NCBI GenBank assembly: GCA_958295525.1
Contig: OY282355.1
Coordinates: 124,001-188,000 of the forward strand
Length of the DNA stretch: 64,000 nt
From: an uncultured Dehalococcoidia bacterium
GTDB taxonomy: Bacteria > Chloroflexota > Dehalococcoidia > Lucifugimonadales > Australimonadaceae
Direction: 5' to 3'
Shown: positions 1 to 15,204 of the stretch, one piece after another
How positions within the stretch are numbered: position 1 is the stretch's first letter
How the letters are laid out: each line of letters begins with the position of its first letter
Notes under the pieces: generated by a model
The model's database searches: none
The model's input: only the letters and a program-made list of their open reading frames with translations
Told to the model about the DNA's origin: nothing
Position numbers and translations under genes: made by a program

Positions 1-13
1 ACATAGGGGCGAG

Positions 14-33
14 GTTCCCGCATGCGCGGGAAC
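14..33. repeat. Dispersed palindrome, copy 1 (GTTCCC variant)
   Basis: Arms GTTCCCGC and GCGGGAAC surround a four-base centre. It belongs to the repeat family seen about 20 times in this window. It lies just past the 3' end of rpoC. No T-tract follows on the minus strand, so it is not a convincing rpoC terminator. Confidence 0.75.
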
Positions 34-102
34 GGCGATAGCGCGGCGGGAGCGCCGGGGCGAGCGCAAGAGCGGATCCCGCGCGCCGCCGCCGGGCTAC
101 GC

Positions 103-4506
<4,404 letters not shown>

Positions 4507-4576
4507 TTGGTTGACCTTGCTTCTCCCGGCGGGCGCTCCCCGCCATTCCGATGCGTTGGGACGGCGGCGCGCGGCG

Positions 4577-8440
<3,864 letters not shown>

Positions 8441-8487
8441 ACTGCTTCGATCCTCCTCTTGCCGGACGCCGCAATTTTGGAGACGCG

Positions 8488-8521
8488 AAAAGAGGCCCGG
8501 CGTGCGGAGACGCCAGACCTC
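8488..8521 (-). terminator. Intrinsic terminator-like hairpin in the rpoB leader (attenuator candidate)
   Basis: On the minus strand, GAGGTCTGGCGT (8521-8510) pairs over 12 positions with ACGCCGGGCCTC (8503-8492), with two G-U pairs and a six-base loop, and is followed at once by TTTT. It lies between the rpoB promoter and the rpoB start, about 50 bases before the ATG. A terminator here would cut the operon unless read through, which suggests attenuation. No T-tract follows on the plus strand. Confidence 0.7.
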
Positions 8522-8536
8522 GCTGGTGCGTGGGGG

Positions 8537-8587
8537 TTACGGATTTCGGTGGCTTTGCTGCTTGCGCGCGTTTGACAGCATTTGCAT
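8537..8587 (-). CDS. Possible 16-residue leader peptide of rpoB
   Basis: A short frame starts at ATG 8587, with a second in-frame ATG six bases later, just after the predicted transcription start. It reads MQMLSNARKQQSHRNP and stops at 8537, 16 bases before the attenuator hairpin. It is polar, with Lys, Arg and Gln clustered. The upstream GGGACGAGC is only a weak ribosome site. Its position fits a translated leader controlling the hairpin, but such a short frame could arise by chance. Confidence 0.2.
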   Translation of the reverse strand: MQMLSNARKQQSHRNP

Positions 8588-8599
8588 GCTCGTCCCGCG

Positions 8600-8629
8600 A
8601 GCGTAGCAGACTCCGCCGCAGTTTGTCAA
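8600..8629 (-). promoter_or_regulatory. rpoBC promoter
   Basis: TTGACA (8629-8624) is a perfect -35 box. An 18-base spacer separates it from TACGCT (8605-8600), a fair -10 box. The expected start is near 8593, giving a leader of about 150 bases that contains the attenuator hairpin. Confidence 0.65.
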
Positions 8630-8682
8630 GCGCCTGCGATCGTTCGCCGATCGGGCGGTGTCGGGCTGTTGATGAGGCGTCC

Positions 8683-8759
8683 TGGTGGGCCGGGCAGGAC
8701 TTGAACCCGCGACCAGGCGATTATGAGTCGCCCGCTCTGACCAACTGAGCTACCGGCCC
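8683..8759 (-). tRNA. ileX: tRNA-Ile (anticodon CAU, lysidine type, reads AUA)
   Basis: A full cloverleaf is visible on the minus strand: acceptor GGGCCGG/CCGGCCC, D-arm GCTC/GAGC, anticodon stem GGCGA/TCGCC with loop CTCATAA, T-arm GCGGG-TTCAAGT-CCTGC, discriminator A and an encoded CCA (8685-8683). The CAU anticodon alone would suggest Met, but the anticodon arm and variable loop closely resemble E. coli tRNA-Ile2 (ileX), where TilS converts C34 to lysidine. Initiator features (three G-C pairs in the anticodon stem, mismatched first acceptor pair) are absent. Confidence 0.9.
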
Positions 8760-8789
8760 GTGGGCGCGTCCGCAGACGTTCCGCCTGAG

Positions 8790-8798
8790 AGGATAGCA
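8790..8798 (-). promoter_or_regulatory. Extended -10 element upstream of tRNA-Ile
   Basis: The minus strand carries TGCTATCCT, an extended -10 (TGn plus TATCCT), about 30 bases before the tRNA 5' end. No convincing -35 box is seen. The same nine bases occur before the SDR gene at 62896-63681. Confidence 0.4.
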
Positions 8799-8830
8799 GA
8801 CTATCGCGGGCGGGCGAGCGGAGCGCGGGG

Positions 8831-9781
8831 CTAGTCGGCTTCGGCGGGCATCTGGCGGACGGCGGCGGCGACTCGGTCGGCCGACACCCCGGAACTCGCC
8901 AGCAACTGGCTCGCGACGTCGTCGGCGCTTTCCACCAGCGCTTGCAGCAGGTGCCCGGTGCCGACGGTGCGGAGGCCGGAGTTGCGCGATATGCGGACGG
9001 CGCGCTCGATGACGCGCTGGCAGCGCTGCGTCATACTCGCGGAACTGCCCAGCAGCGCCCCGCGCCTGCCGATGATCCCCTCGACCTCGCGCTTGAGCGA
9101 CGACGGGTCCACGCCCAACTCGACCACGACCCGCGACGCCTGCGACCGGGAGTCGCTCAGCAAGCCCAGGAGCAGGTGCTCCGTGCCCATATTGGACTGC
9201 TCGAAGCGCTTGGCCTCCTCCTGCATAAAGGAGAGCGCGCGCCACGCGAGGCCGGTGAAGCGGCCGGGCACGTCGCGGGAGCCCGTCCCGCCGACGGCGC
9301 GCTGCGTGAGCGCCGCCGACGCGCCTTCGTCCGCAGGCGCTCGGAACAGCATCCGAAGCCCTGTCATCCCAATCAGCAGCGCGCCGAGCGACGAGGCGAT
9401 AACCATCCGCCCGGGAACGCCGACGAGGAGGCTGGGAAGGCCGAGGAACGGGCCGGAGCCGAACCGCTCCAGCGGGACGAGGAGGATAACGACGAGCGGA
9501 AACACGACGAGCACGTACGCGAGCCATGCGTACTTGCGGGCGTAGTAGGCGCTGCCGCGCACGCCGATGATCATCGCGCCCCCGACGACGAGGCCGAGCG
9601 CGCCTGAGATCAGCGTGAGGAAGTAGGCGTTGATGGTCGTGATCCCGCTCGGAAGCGGGCCGTGCCCCAGCGAGTCGTCCGCGCTGTCGGCGAACCACGC
9701 CGCGAGGAACACGAGAGCCCAGACCCCGACGGAGAACAGCAGGACGAGCGCCAGTTGGCGCATAGGCGGTTGTTCGGTCAT
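8831..9781 (-). CDS. Membrane protein with C-terminal Clp N-domain repeats
   Basis: About 316 aa. The N-terminal half has about four hydrophobic segments (roughly residues 8-30, 42-65, 78-105 and 120-145). The cytoplasmic C-terminal half carries two Clp N-terminal repeats, recognisable from MGTEHLLLGLL and VGTGHLLQAL, the substrate- or adaptor-binding module of ClpA/ClpC. There is no AAA+ ATPase domain, so it is not a chaperone. It may tether or present substrates at the membrane; that is inference. The ATG at 9781 is chosen because the upstream codons are Arg-rich and lack a ribosome site; an ATG at 9763 is also possible. Confidence 0.7.
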   Translation of the reverse strand: MTEQPPMRQLALVLLFSVGVWALVFLAAWFADSADDSLGHGPLPSGITTINAYFLTLISGALGLVVGGAMIIGVRGSAYYARKYAWLAYVLVVFPLVVILLVPLERFGSGPFLGLPSLLVGVPGRMVIASSLGALLIGMTGLRMLFRAPADEGASAALTQRAVGGTGSRDVPGRFTGLAWRALSFMQEEAKRFEQSNMGTEHLLLGLLSDSRSQASRVVVELGVDPSSLKREVEGIIGRRGALLGSSASMTQRCQRVIERAVRISRNSGLRTVGTGHLLQALVESADDVASQLLASSGVSADRVAAAVRQMPAEAD

Positions 9782-9970
9782 ATCCACACGAGGGCGGCGG
9801 CGCCGCCGATTGGATTGCAGTCGCATTCTACTCTACTCGCTCCGCCCGCGCAGCGGAAGGCGTTGCCCGCCCCTGTTTCGGGCTATCGCGCGCCGTTCGC
9901 GCGTCTGCGCCGGCAAGGCGGGGCGCCTGGGGTCGGGGACGAGGGCGCTGCGCGCCCGAGTGAGGGGCGA

Positions 9971-10051
9971 GATTCCCGCCTGCGCGGGAATGACGGCAGG
10001 GGGGGCGCTGCGCTGCGCGCCGACTGGATTCCCGCCTACGCGGGAATGACG
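9971..10051. repeat. Two dispersed palindromes in the 9782-10226 gap
   Basis: Copies at 9971-9995 and 10027-10051 (GATTCCCGCC, TGC or TAC, GCGGGAATGACG), both in the same orientation and 56 bases apart. Apart from these, the 445-base gap shows no gene; frames crossing the repeats give spurious peptides rich in Arg and Ser. Confidence 0.85.
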
Positions 10052-10226
10052 ATGGCCGCCCGCCCTGCATCTGAGCAATCTGCGGATATGACATTCGCTA
10101 GTTGCGTAGAGGAAGCGCCGTGTCTACGATGGAATTCCAACAAGGCGCAAGGCGGGCGCCTATGCGGAGAGGGCAAGCGCGGCGAGCGCGAAGAACGCAG
10201 AGAGGCGAGCGCGAAGGAGGCGAGCG

Positions 10227-10688
10227 ATGGCGGTCAGAGAGCGGGAGCGGAGCGGTTACGCTCCGTCGGTGCGCCCCCGGTCGGCGCGGCAGGACGGGCA
10301 GCGGCGGTACACGCCGGGCTACTTGGTGGACTTGTCGGACACGCAGACGGCGTATTTCAGCGACCCGGGGCGGTCGGCGCAGCGGCGGACGCTGCTGCGG
10401 CCCAGCCGCGGGAGGCGTCTGCGGCTGATCAACGTGTCGGTGCATCAGACGTCGCCGGACAACCTGCACTTCTGCGAGGTGTACTTCGGCGTGGGCGCGA
10501 GCATCGCGGATGCGCCGGAGAAGGCGGTGGGGTACGCGCGCGTGCCGAATCTGGGCGAGGGCGGGACGCGCGCCTGGGGGCGGGGCGCAGGGCCCGCCGG
10601 CGGGAAGAACGAGCCGCTGAGCATCCGCTGGACGAAGCCGCCCACGACCTCCCACAAGTTCATCGTCGAGTACACGGAGGAGCGCTAG
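10227..10688 (+). CDS. Hypothetical protein at head of a phage-derived gene group
   Basis: 153 aa, start after GCGAAGGAGGCGAGCG. The N-terminus is basic and likely disordered. The middle (residues 40-150) looks like a compact beta-rich fold with aromatic residues (LHFCEVYFGVG, HKFIVEYTEE). No family is recognised. It ends two bases before the next gene, which also has a good ribosome site, and sits with a connector-like gene and a terminase, so a virion or head-completion role is possible. That role rests only on context. Confidence 0.5.
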   Translation: MAVRERERSGYAPSVRPRSARQDGQRRYTPGYLVDLSDTQTAYFSDPGRSAQRRTLLRPSRGRRLRLINVSVHQTSPDNLHFCEVYFGVGASIADAPEKAVGYARVPNLGEGGTRAWGRGAGPAGGKNEPLSIRWTKPPTTSHKFIVEYTEER

Positions 10689-10690
10689 CG

Positions 10691-11509
10691 ATGAAGATGG
10701 AAGCCTATCGGTCGCTGTACGGCGACCTGTCGAAACTGAAGGACGGCTCGCTGCTGGACGACCCGGCGGGAGGGACGAGCGCGGACGCGGCGCTTTTCAA
10801 CTTGCTGCTGGCGGCGTCGGAGGCGGTTGACCGCCACTGCAACCGCCATTTCTACGCGCTTTCGGAACGCCGACGGTTCGACGGCCCGGGCGAGGCCGCG
10901 CTCGCGCTGCCCGATGTGATCGCCCTCGCGTCGCTGCGGTCGGACGACGACGGGGACGGAGAGCACGAGACGGAATGGCCCGCCGCGTCGTATGAGTTGC
11001 TGCCGCTGAACGCCGCGCCGACGTCGCACTGGGGCGGGCCCCACAACGCGGTTCGGACGCGGGGCGCGGGCGGCCGGCGGTTCGAGCGCGGGCAGGCGCG
11101 GTACGAGGCGCGTGGATGGTGGGGCTACGGCGAGCGGCTCGAGCCGTCCGGCTCCACGCTGCGGACGCGCGCGCTGCTGGCGTCCTCGTCCCTGGAGGTG
11201 TCGCGCGGGACCGACTTCGCCGTCGGGCAGACGCTGGCGATTGGGAACGAGCGGATGCTCGTCACCGCCGTCTCGTCTAACCGGCTCACGGTGCGGCGCG
11301 GGCTGAACGGAACGACGCCCGCCGACCACCGGACGGGAAGCGCGGTCTTGGCCGTTCGCTGGCCGGCGCCGGTGGAGCGGGCGGCGCTGATCAACGCGGC
11401 GCGGCTGTGGACGCGGGCGCCCGCCTTCGAGCCGTTCTACGTTGACGCGGATTTGGATACGGACGTGCGGCTGCTGCTGGAGCCGTACCGCGCAGGAGGC
11501 GGACGATGA
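10691..11509 (+). CDS. Phage head-tail connector-like protein (putative)
   Basis: 272 aa. The N-terminal part (AALFNLLLAASEAVDRHCNR) resembles the start of gp6-type head-tail adaptors, which begin with helices around a residue pattern of this type. A central region (VSRGTDFAVGQTLAIGNE...RGLNGTTPADH) looks like a beta module found in phage structural proteins, and the end (ALINAARLWTRAP) is again typical of connector subunits. The start follows GAGGAGCGCTAGCG; the stop overlaps the next ATG (ATGA). The assignment rests on pattern resemblance and neighbours, not on a diagnostic motif. Confidence 0.5.
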   Translation: MKMEAYRSLYGDLSKLKDGSLLDDPAGGTSADAALFNLLLAASEAVDRHCNRHFYALSERRRFDGPGEAALALPDVIALASLRSDDDGDGEHETEWPAASYELLPLNAAPTSHWGGPHNAVRTRGAGGRRFERGQARYEARGWWGYGERLEPSGSTLRTRALLASSSLEVSRGTDFAVGQTLAIGNERMLVTAVSSNRLTVRRGLNGTTPADHRTGSAVLAVRWPAPVERAALINAARLWTRAPAFEPFYVDADLDTDVRLLLEPYRAGGGR

Positions 11510-11799
11510 CAATGATGACGCAGAAGGAGCGGCTCGCGGCGCTGGAGGCCGAGGGCGAGGCGCACGCGCGGGAGCACGAACTCACCGACCGCGTGTGGTC
11601 GGCGAAACTGGAGGCGATAGACGCGCGCCTGCGGAGCATCGAGCGCTTTCTGCTCGAGGCTCCCCACAACGGAAGCGCGGCCTATCAGGGCAAGCGGCTG
11701 CAGCGGCGCGACTTCATCGTGATGAGCGGAAGCGCGGGCGTCACGTCGCTGTTCTGGCTCGCCGTCGAGTTCGGCCTGCGGGTGGGGCTGGGGGGGTAG
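11506..11799 (+). CDS. Small coiled-coil plus single-TM protein (XhlA/holin-accessory-like)
   Basis: 97 aa. Residues 5-50 are highly charged and helical (KERLAALEAEGEAHAREHEL), and residues 74-92 form one hydrophobic segment near the C-terminus. A coiled coil followed by one membrane span is the layout of XhlA-type phage lysis proteins, but such small proteins vary greatly. It overlaps the preceding gene by four bases with AGGAGGCGG upstream, showing translational coupling inside the phage-derived group. Confidence 0.45.
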   Translation: MTMMTQKERLAALEAEGEAHAREHELTDRVWSAKLEAIDARLRSIERFLLEAPHNGSAAYQGKRLQRRDFIVMSGSAGVTSLFWLAVEFGLRVGLGG

Positions 11800-11948
11800 G
11801 GAGCGGCTGCTCGCCTACACGCGGAGCGCATCGTCGTTCCTGCGTAGGCGGGCAGGAGTAGGTTCTTGCTTTCGCAGGAATGACGGGGCCCCAGGGGATA
11901 TGAGGGAGACGGGGCGCGCAAGCGCCCCGTCCGTCCCCGCCCCCTGTC

Positions 11949-12132
11949 CGTCGTCCCCGCGTAGGCGGGAACCTACCCCTCGGGTCTCCGTCATTCCCGC
12001 GTAGGCGGGAATCTCGCCCCGTGCCCCACGCAAGCGCCCCCCTCCTCCGTCATTCCCGCGTAGGCGGGAATCTCGCCCCGTGCCCCACGCAAGCGCCCCC
12101 CTTGCACCGTCATTCCCGCGTAGGCGGGAATC
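11949..12132. repeat. Cluster of palindromic repeats, three in a 59-60-base tandem
   Basis: Copies at 11949-11973 (degenerate), 11989-12013, 12048-12072 and 12108-12132, with a more decayed pair at 11830-11885. The last three are spaced 59 and 60 bases apart, and the intervening sequence (TCTCGCCCCGTGCCCCACGC and following) is also conserved, so the unit has been tandemly copied with its spacer. It fills the 401-base gap between the coiled-coil gene and the terminase; no gene is seen in the gap. Confidence 0.85.
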
Positions 12133-12200
12133 TCGCCCCATCCCAAAATTCGGACACATGCCCCTATTGCATTGCGCCATTAGTTGCGATACTGTCAACT

Positions 12201-13877
12201 ATGAGTCTCATCGCCAAACTCTTCAACCGCCATCCGCGCGACGCTTCCCCCAAGCCTCGCAGAGGCCGCGACGCCCCGCGCTGCGCCTCCTGCGGCCACC
12301 AGCCGCCGCGCCCTGACCGCGAACGCGGGAAGGACGCCGCCCCCGCCCTCGCCCAATTCCGCGACGACCCCGCCGCCTTCATCCAACACGCCCTCCCCAA
12401 CGCCGGCCAGCCCTACCCCAAGCAGATCGAAATGCTCGATCTCGTCGCCAACCACCGCCGAATCTCCGTCGTCGGCTGCAACGGCTCCGGCAAGGATTGG
12501 GCCGCCGCCCGCATCATCCTCTGGTGGCTGGAGACCCGCCCAGCAGCGAAGGTCGTCGTCCTCGCCCCAACCCAGCGCCAGATCGAGTACATCCTGTGGC
12601 CCGAAATCGCCACAGCAGTCGCAAACGCCGACATCCAACTCTCCGGCAAACTCACCAAAAGCCGCTACACCATCTCCCCCGACCGCTTCGGCGTCGCCTT
12701 CTCCACCAACAAACCCGACCGCGTGCAGGGCTTCCATTCGCCCCAACTCCTCGTCATTGTCGACGAAGCCCACGGCGTCGAGCAACCCTACATTGACGCG
12801 GCGATACGCCTCAACCCCACGAAGTTCCTGATGATCGGCAACGCCCTCTCCCGCCCCGGCGAGTTCTACGACTCCCACCACGCGAAGCAGGTGGCCTACG
12901 CGCGCCTCCGCATCTCCGCCCTCGACACGCCCAATCTCATCGAAGGCGCCGAGCCCGTGCCCGGCCTCATCACGCCGGAGGACATCGCCGACAAAGCGCT
13001 CATCTGGGGCGAAGACCATCCCCTCTTCCGTTCGTCCGTCTACGCCGAGTTCCCCGACGCCGAGGACAATTCGCTCGTCGGACGCAAGGCCGTTGAGACG
13101 GCGATGGCCGAGTCCGCCCCGTCCGGCGCAGGCGCGCCCACAGAAGAGGAGGACGCCCGCGAGCCCGTGTATATCGGCGTGGACGTCGCCCGATTCGGAG
13201 CCGACAAGTCCGTGCTGATCGCAAGGCGCGGCCAGCGCGTCATCGCGACGAAATCTCTCGACCGCGAGATGGACACGATGCGCGTCGCGGGCGAGACGAT
13301 ATTGATGGCGAACGACCTCAACGCCGAGGCGGTGTTCGTTGACGAGAACGGCGTCGGCGGAGGCGTCTGCGACCGCCTCAAGGAGGTCGGCGCGCCTGTC
13401 TACGGCGTGCAATTCGGGCGCCGCGCCCCGCACCCCACGCGGTTCGCCAACCTCCGCTCCGAGATCTTCTGGGAGTTGCGCCGCCTAATGAACGACCATC
13501 TCATCGCGCTTCCGCAAGACGAAATCCTCGCGGCGCAACTCCTGTCGCTCCGCTACGACGTGACGAGTTCCGGGCAAGTGAAATTGGAGAGCAAGCGTGA
13601 GACGCGCAAGAAAGGCGTGCCGTCGCCTGACCGCGCCGACGCTTTGGCCTTGGCGTTTATGCGCCCGCCGTCCTTGCAGATCTGGACGGGCTACGAGCCC
13701 TTCCTGCGCGCTCGCGCCCCTGCCGGCGTCCCCCTCCCGCCCCCCGCCCCTGACGACCCGCCAGACGACGATGATGGCGATGATGGTGGTGATCGTCATT
13801 CCCGCGTAGGCGGGAATCCCGCATCCCCTGACTCGGAGGCAGAGGAAATCGCCCGCAACAGGTTCTTCGTAGGATGA
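12201..13877 (+). CDS. terL: Phage large terminase subunit (TerL)
   Basis: 558 aa motor-nuclease that packages phage DNA. The ATPase domain has Walker A VVGCNGSGKD (about residues 90-100) and Walker B LLVIVDEAHG. The RNase H-like nuclease domain has acidic segments YIGVDVARFGADKS and VFVDENGVGGG and the late SPDRADALALAF. A start at ATG 12201 avoids translating upstream repeats. The last part is unusual: a Pro/Asp-rich stretch followed by RHSRVGGNP, the translation of a palindromic repeat at 13794-13818, then a short tail. No portal, capsid, integrase or tail genes are nearby, so it is probably a remnant or domesticated copy. Confidence 0.85.
   Translation: MSLIAKLFNRHPRDASPKPRRGRDAPRCASCGHQPPRPDRERGKDAAPALAQFRDDPAAFIQHALPNAGQPYPKQIEMLDLVANHRRISVVGCNGSGKDWAAARIILWWLETRPAAKVVVLAPTQRQIEYILWPEIATAVANADIQLSGKLTKSRYTISPDRFGVAFSTNKPDRVQGFHSPQLLVIVDEAHGVEQPYIDAAIRLNPTKFLMIGNALSRPGEFYDSHHAKQVAYARLRISALDTPNLIEGAEPVPGLITPEDIADKALIWGEDHPLFRSSVYAEFPDAEDNSLVGRKAVETAMAESAPSGAGAPTEEEDAREPVYIGVDVARFGADKSVLIARRGQRVIATKSLDREMDTMRVAGETILMANDLNAEAVFVDENGVGGGVCDRLKEVGAPVYGVQFGRRAPHPTRFANLRSEIFWELRRLMNDHLIALPQDEILAAQLLSLRYDVTSSGQVKLESKRETRKKGVPSPDRADALALAFMRPPSLQIWTGYEPFLRARAPAGVPLPPPAPDDPPDDDDGDDGGDRHSRVGGNPASPDSEAEEIARNRFFVG
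13794..13818. repeat. Dispersed palindrome inside the terL reading frame
   Basis: A perfect 25-base copy (CGTCATTCCCGCG, TAG, GCGGGAATC) lies within codons about 532-540 of terL and is read through without a stop, giving RHSRVGGNP. Confidence 0.85.
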
Positions 13878-13983
13878 GCGCCGCGATGAAAATTACGCCC
13901 TGCCCGCGAAGGCGGGAACCCAGAGGCGCGCAAGCGCCGGACGATGCGCGCAGCGCATCGTCTCCAGATCACCCCACGCGCCC

Positions 13984-14058
13984 CGTCATTCCCGCGAAAG
14001 CGGGAACCAACTGGGAGCGCCCCCCGATGCCTGGATTCCCGCCTACGCGGGAATGACG
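13984..14058. repeat. Two palindromes between terL and hpnH
   Basis: Copies at 13984-14008 and 14034-14058 in opposite orientation, plus a weaker half copy near 13897-13912. The 230-base gap holds nothing else recognisable. Confidence 0.8.
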
Positions 14059-14107
14059 GGTGCAGAAGGCGGGAATTGACGATGAGGGGCGAGGGGCGCG
14101 TTCATTG

Positions 14108-15130
14108 TTAGAGCCTGCCGGTGAGGGCGGCGGATGCAGCGTCGCGGAGGCCGCGCCAAGTGGCGAAAGTCGCGTGGACGGCGGCGGGCTCGTAGCCGCA
14201 GTGCACCATGCAGTTGGCGCATTGCGGGTTGCCGCTCGCGTGGCCGTACTCTTCCCAGGGCGTTTCGTCCATCAGTTGGCGGAAGGTCGGGGCGTAGCCG
14301 TCCTGCAGGAGGTAGCAGGGGCGCTGCCATCCGAAGATCGTGTAGAGCGGGTTGCCCCAGGGCAGGCATTCGAAGTCGCGCTTGCCCATCAGAAACTGCA
14401 GGAAGAGAGGCGACTGGTTGAACCGCCAGCGCTTCTTCTTATCGGCGAGCGCCTGCGCGAAGAGTTCCCGCGTCTTGCCGCGCTCGAGGAAGGAGTCTTG
14501 ATCAGGGGCGTTCTCGTAGGAGTAGCCGGGGGAGACCATCATTCCTTCGACGTCGAGGTCCATCATCGCGTCGAAGAAGTCGCGGACGCGGGCGGGCTCG
14601 GACTGGCTGAAAAGCGTGGTGTTGGTCGTAACGCGGAAGCCGCGCCGGACGGCCTCGCGGATGGCCTGCGCCGCTATGTCGTAGACCCCATCGCGGCAGA
14701 CGGAGGCGTCGTGCTCCTCGCGGAGGCCGTCCATATGGACGCTGAAGGTGAGGCGTTTGGAAGGCGCGAACACGCCCTCCGCCATCTTCTCGCTCAGCAG
14801 CAAGGCGTTCGTGCAGAGGTAGACGTACTTCTTGCGTCGGACGAGTTCCTCGACGAGTTCGCCGATATGGGGATAGAGCAGCGGCTCGCCGCCCGGGATG
14901 CTGACGATGGGGGCGCCGCACTCCTCGACGGCGGCGAGGCACTGCTCGACGGTGAGCGCGCGCTTGAGGACGTGGGGGGGATATTGGATTTTGCCGCATC
15001 CGGCGCAGGCGAGGTTGCAGCGCAGGAGCGGCTCCAGCATCAGGACGAGCGGATAGCGCTCGCGGCGCATCAGCCGCTGCTTCAGCGCGTAGGTTGCGAC
15101 CGTCCAAGCCTGCGACGCCGGCACGCCCAT
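14108..15130 (-). CDS. hpnH: Adenosyl-hopene transferase, radical SAM (HpnH)
   Basis: 340 aa radical SAM enzyme that joins 5'-deoxyadenosyl to diploptene to give adenosylhopane, the first step toward extended hopanoids. It has the radical cluster motif CNLACAGC, the family signature [53 protein letters not shown] and the C-terminal [11 protein letters not shown]. It aligns over its full length with HpnH. The start is ATG 15130, which lines up with the family N-terminus; a TTG six bases upstream is closer to GGGAGG and may be used. It is divergent from lepA, and no squalene-hopene cyclase or other hpn gene is in view. Confidence 0.9.
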   Translation of the reverse strand: MGVPASQAWTVATYALKQRLMRRERYPLVLMLEPLLRCNLACAGCGKIQYPPHVLKRALTVEQCLAAVEECGAPIVSIPGGEPLLYPHIGELVEELVRRKKYVYLCTNALLLSEKMAEGVFAPSKRLTFSVHMDGLREEHDASVCRDGVYDIAAQAIREAVRRGFRVTTNTTLFSQSEPARVRDFFDAMMDLDVEGMMVSPGYSYENAPDQDSFLERGKTRELFAQALADKKKRWRFNQSPLFLQFLMGKRDFECLPWGNPLYTIFGWQRPCYLLQDGYAPTFRQLMDETPWEEYGHASGNPQCANCMVHCGYEPAAVHATFATWRGLRDAASAALTGRL

Positions 15131-15204
15131 CGGCAATCGTCCTCCCGCAAGAGGGGGATTGTAGCAAACCGGGGAAGGGGGCGCCCGCCCCGCCGCCTGC
15201 TAGA

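Noticed and set aside
8683-8759. tRNA with CAU anticodon considered as tRNA-Met.
   Set aside because: The anticodon arm and variable loop match tRNA-Ile2 (ileX type), and initiator features are lacking.
9828-10094. Small minus-strand frames with HSRVGGNP- and SFPRRRES-type peptides, also near 12000, 18950 and 44100.
   Set aside because: These peptides are translations of the dispersed palindrome and its complement, not proteins.
11949-12132. Evenly spaced palindromes considered as a CRISPR array.
   Set aside because: The spacers are nearly identical rather than unique, only three or four units occur, and no cas genes are nearby.
10227-13877. An intact prophage.
   Set aside because: No integrase, portal, capsid, tail or lysis enzyme, and no attachment-site duplication at a tRNA could be found.
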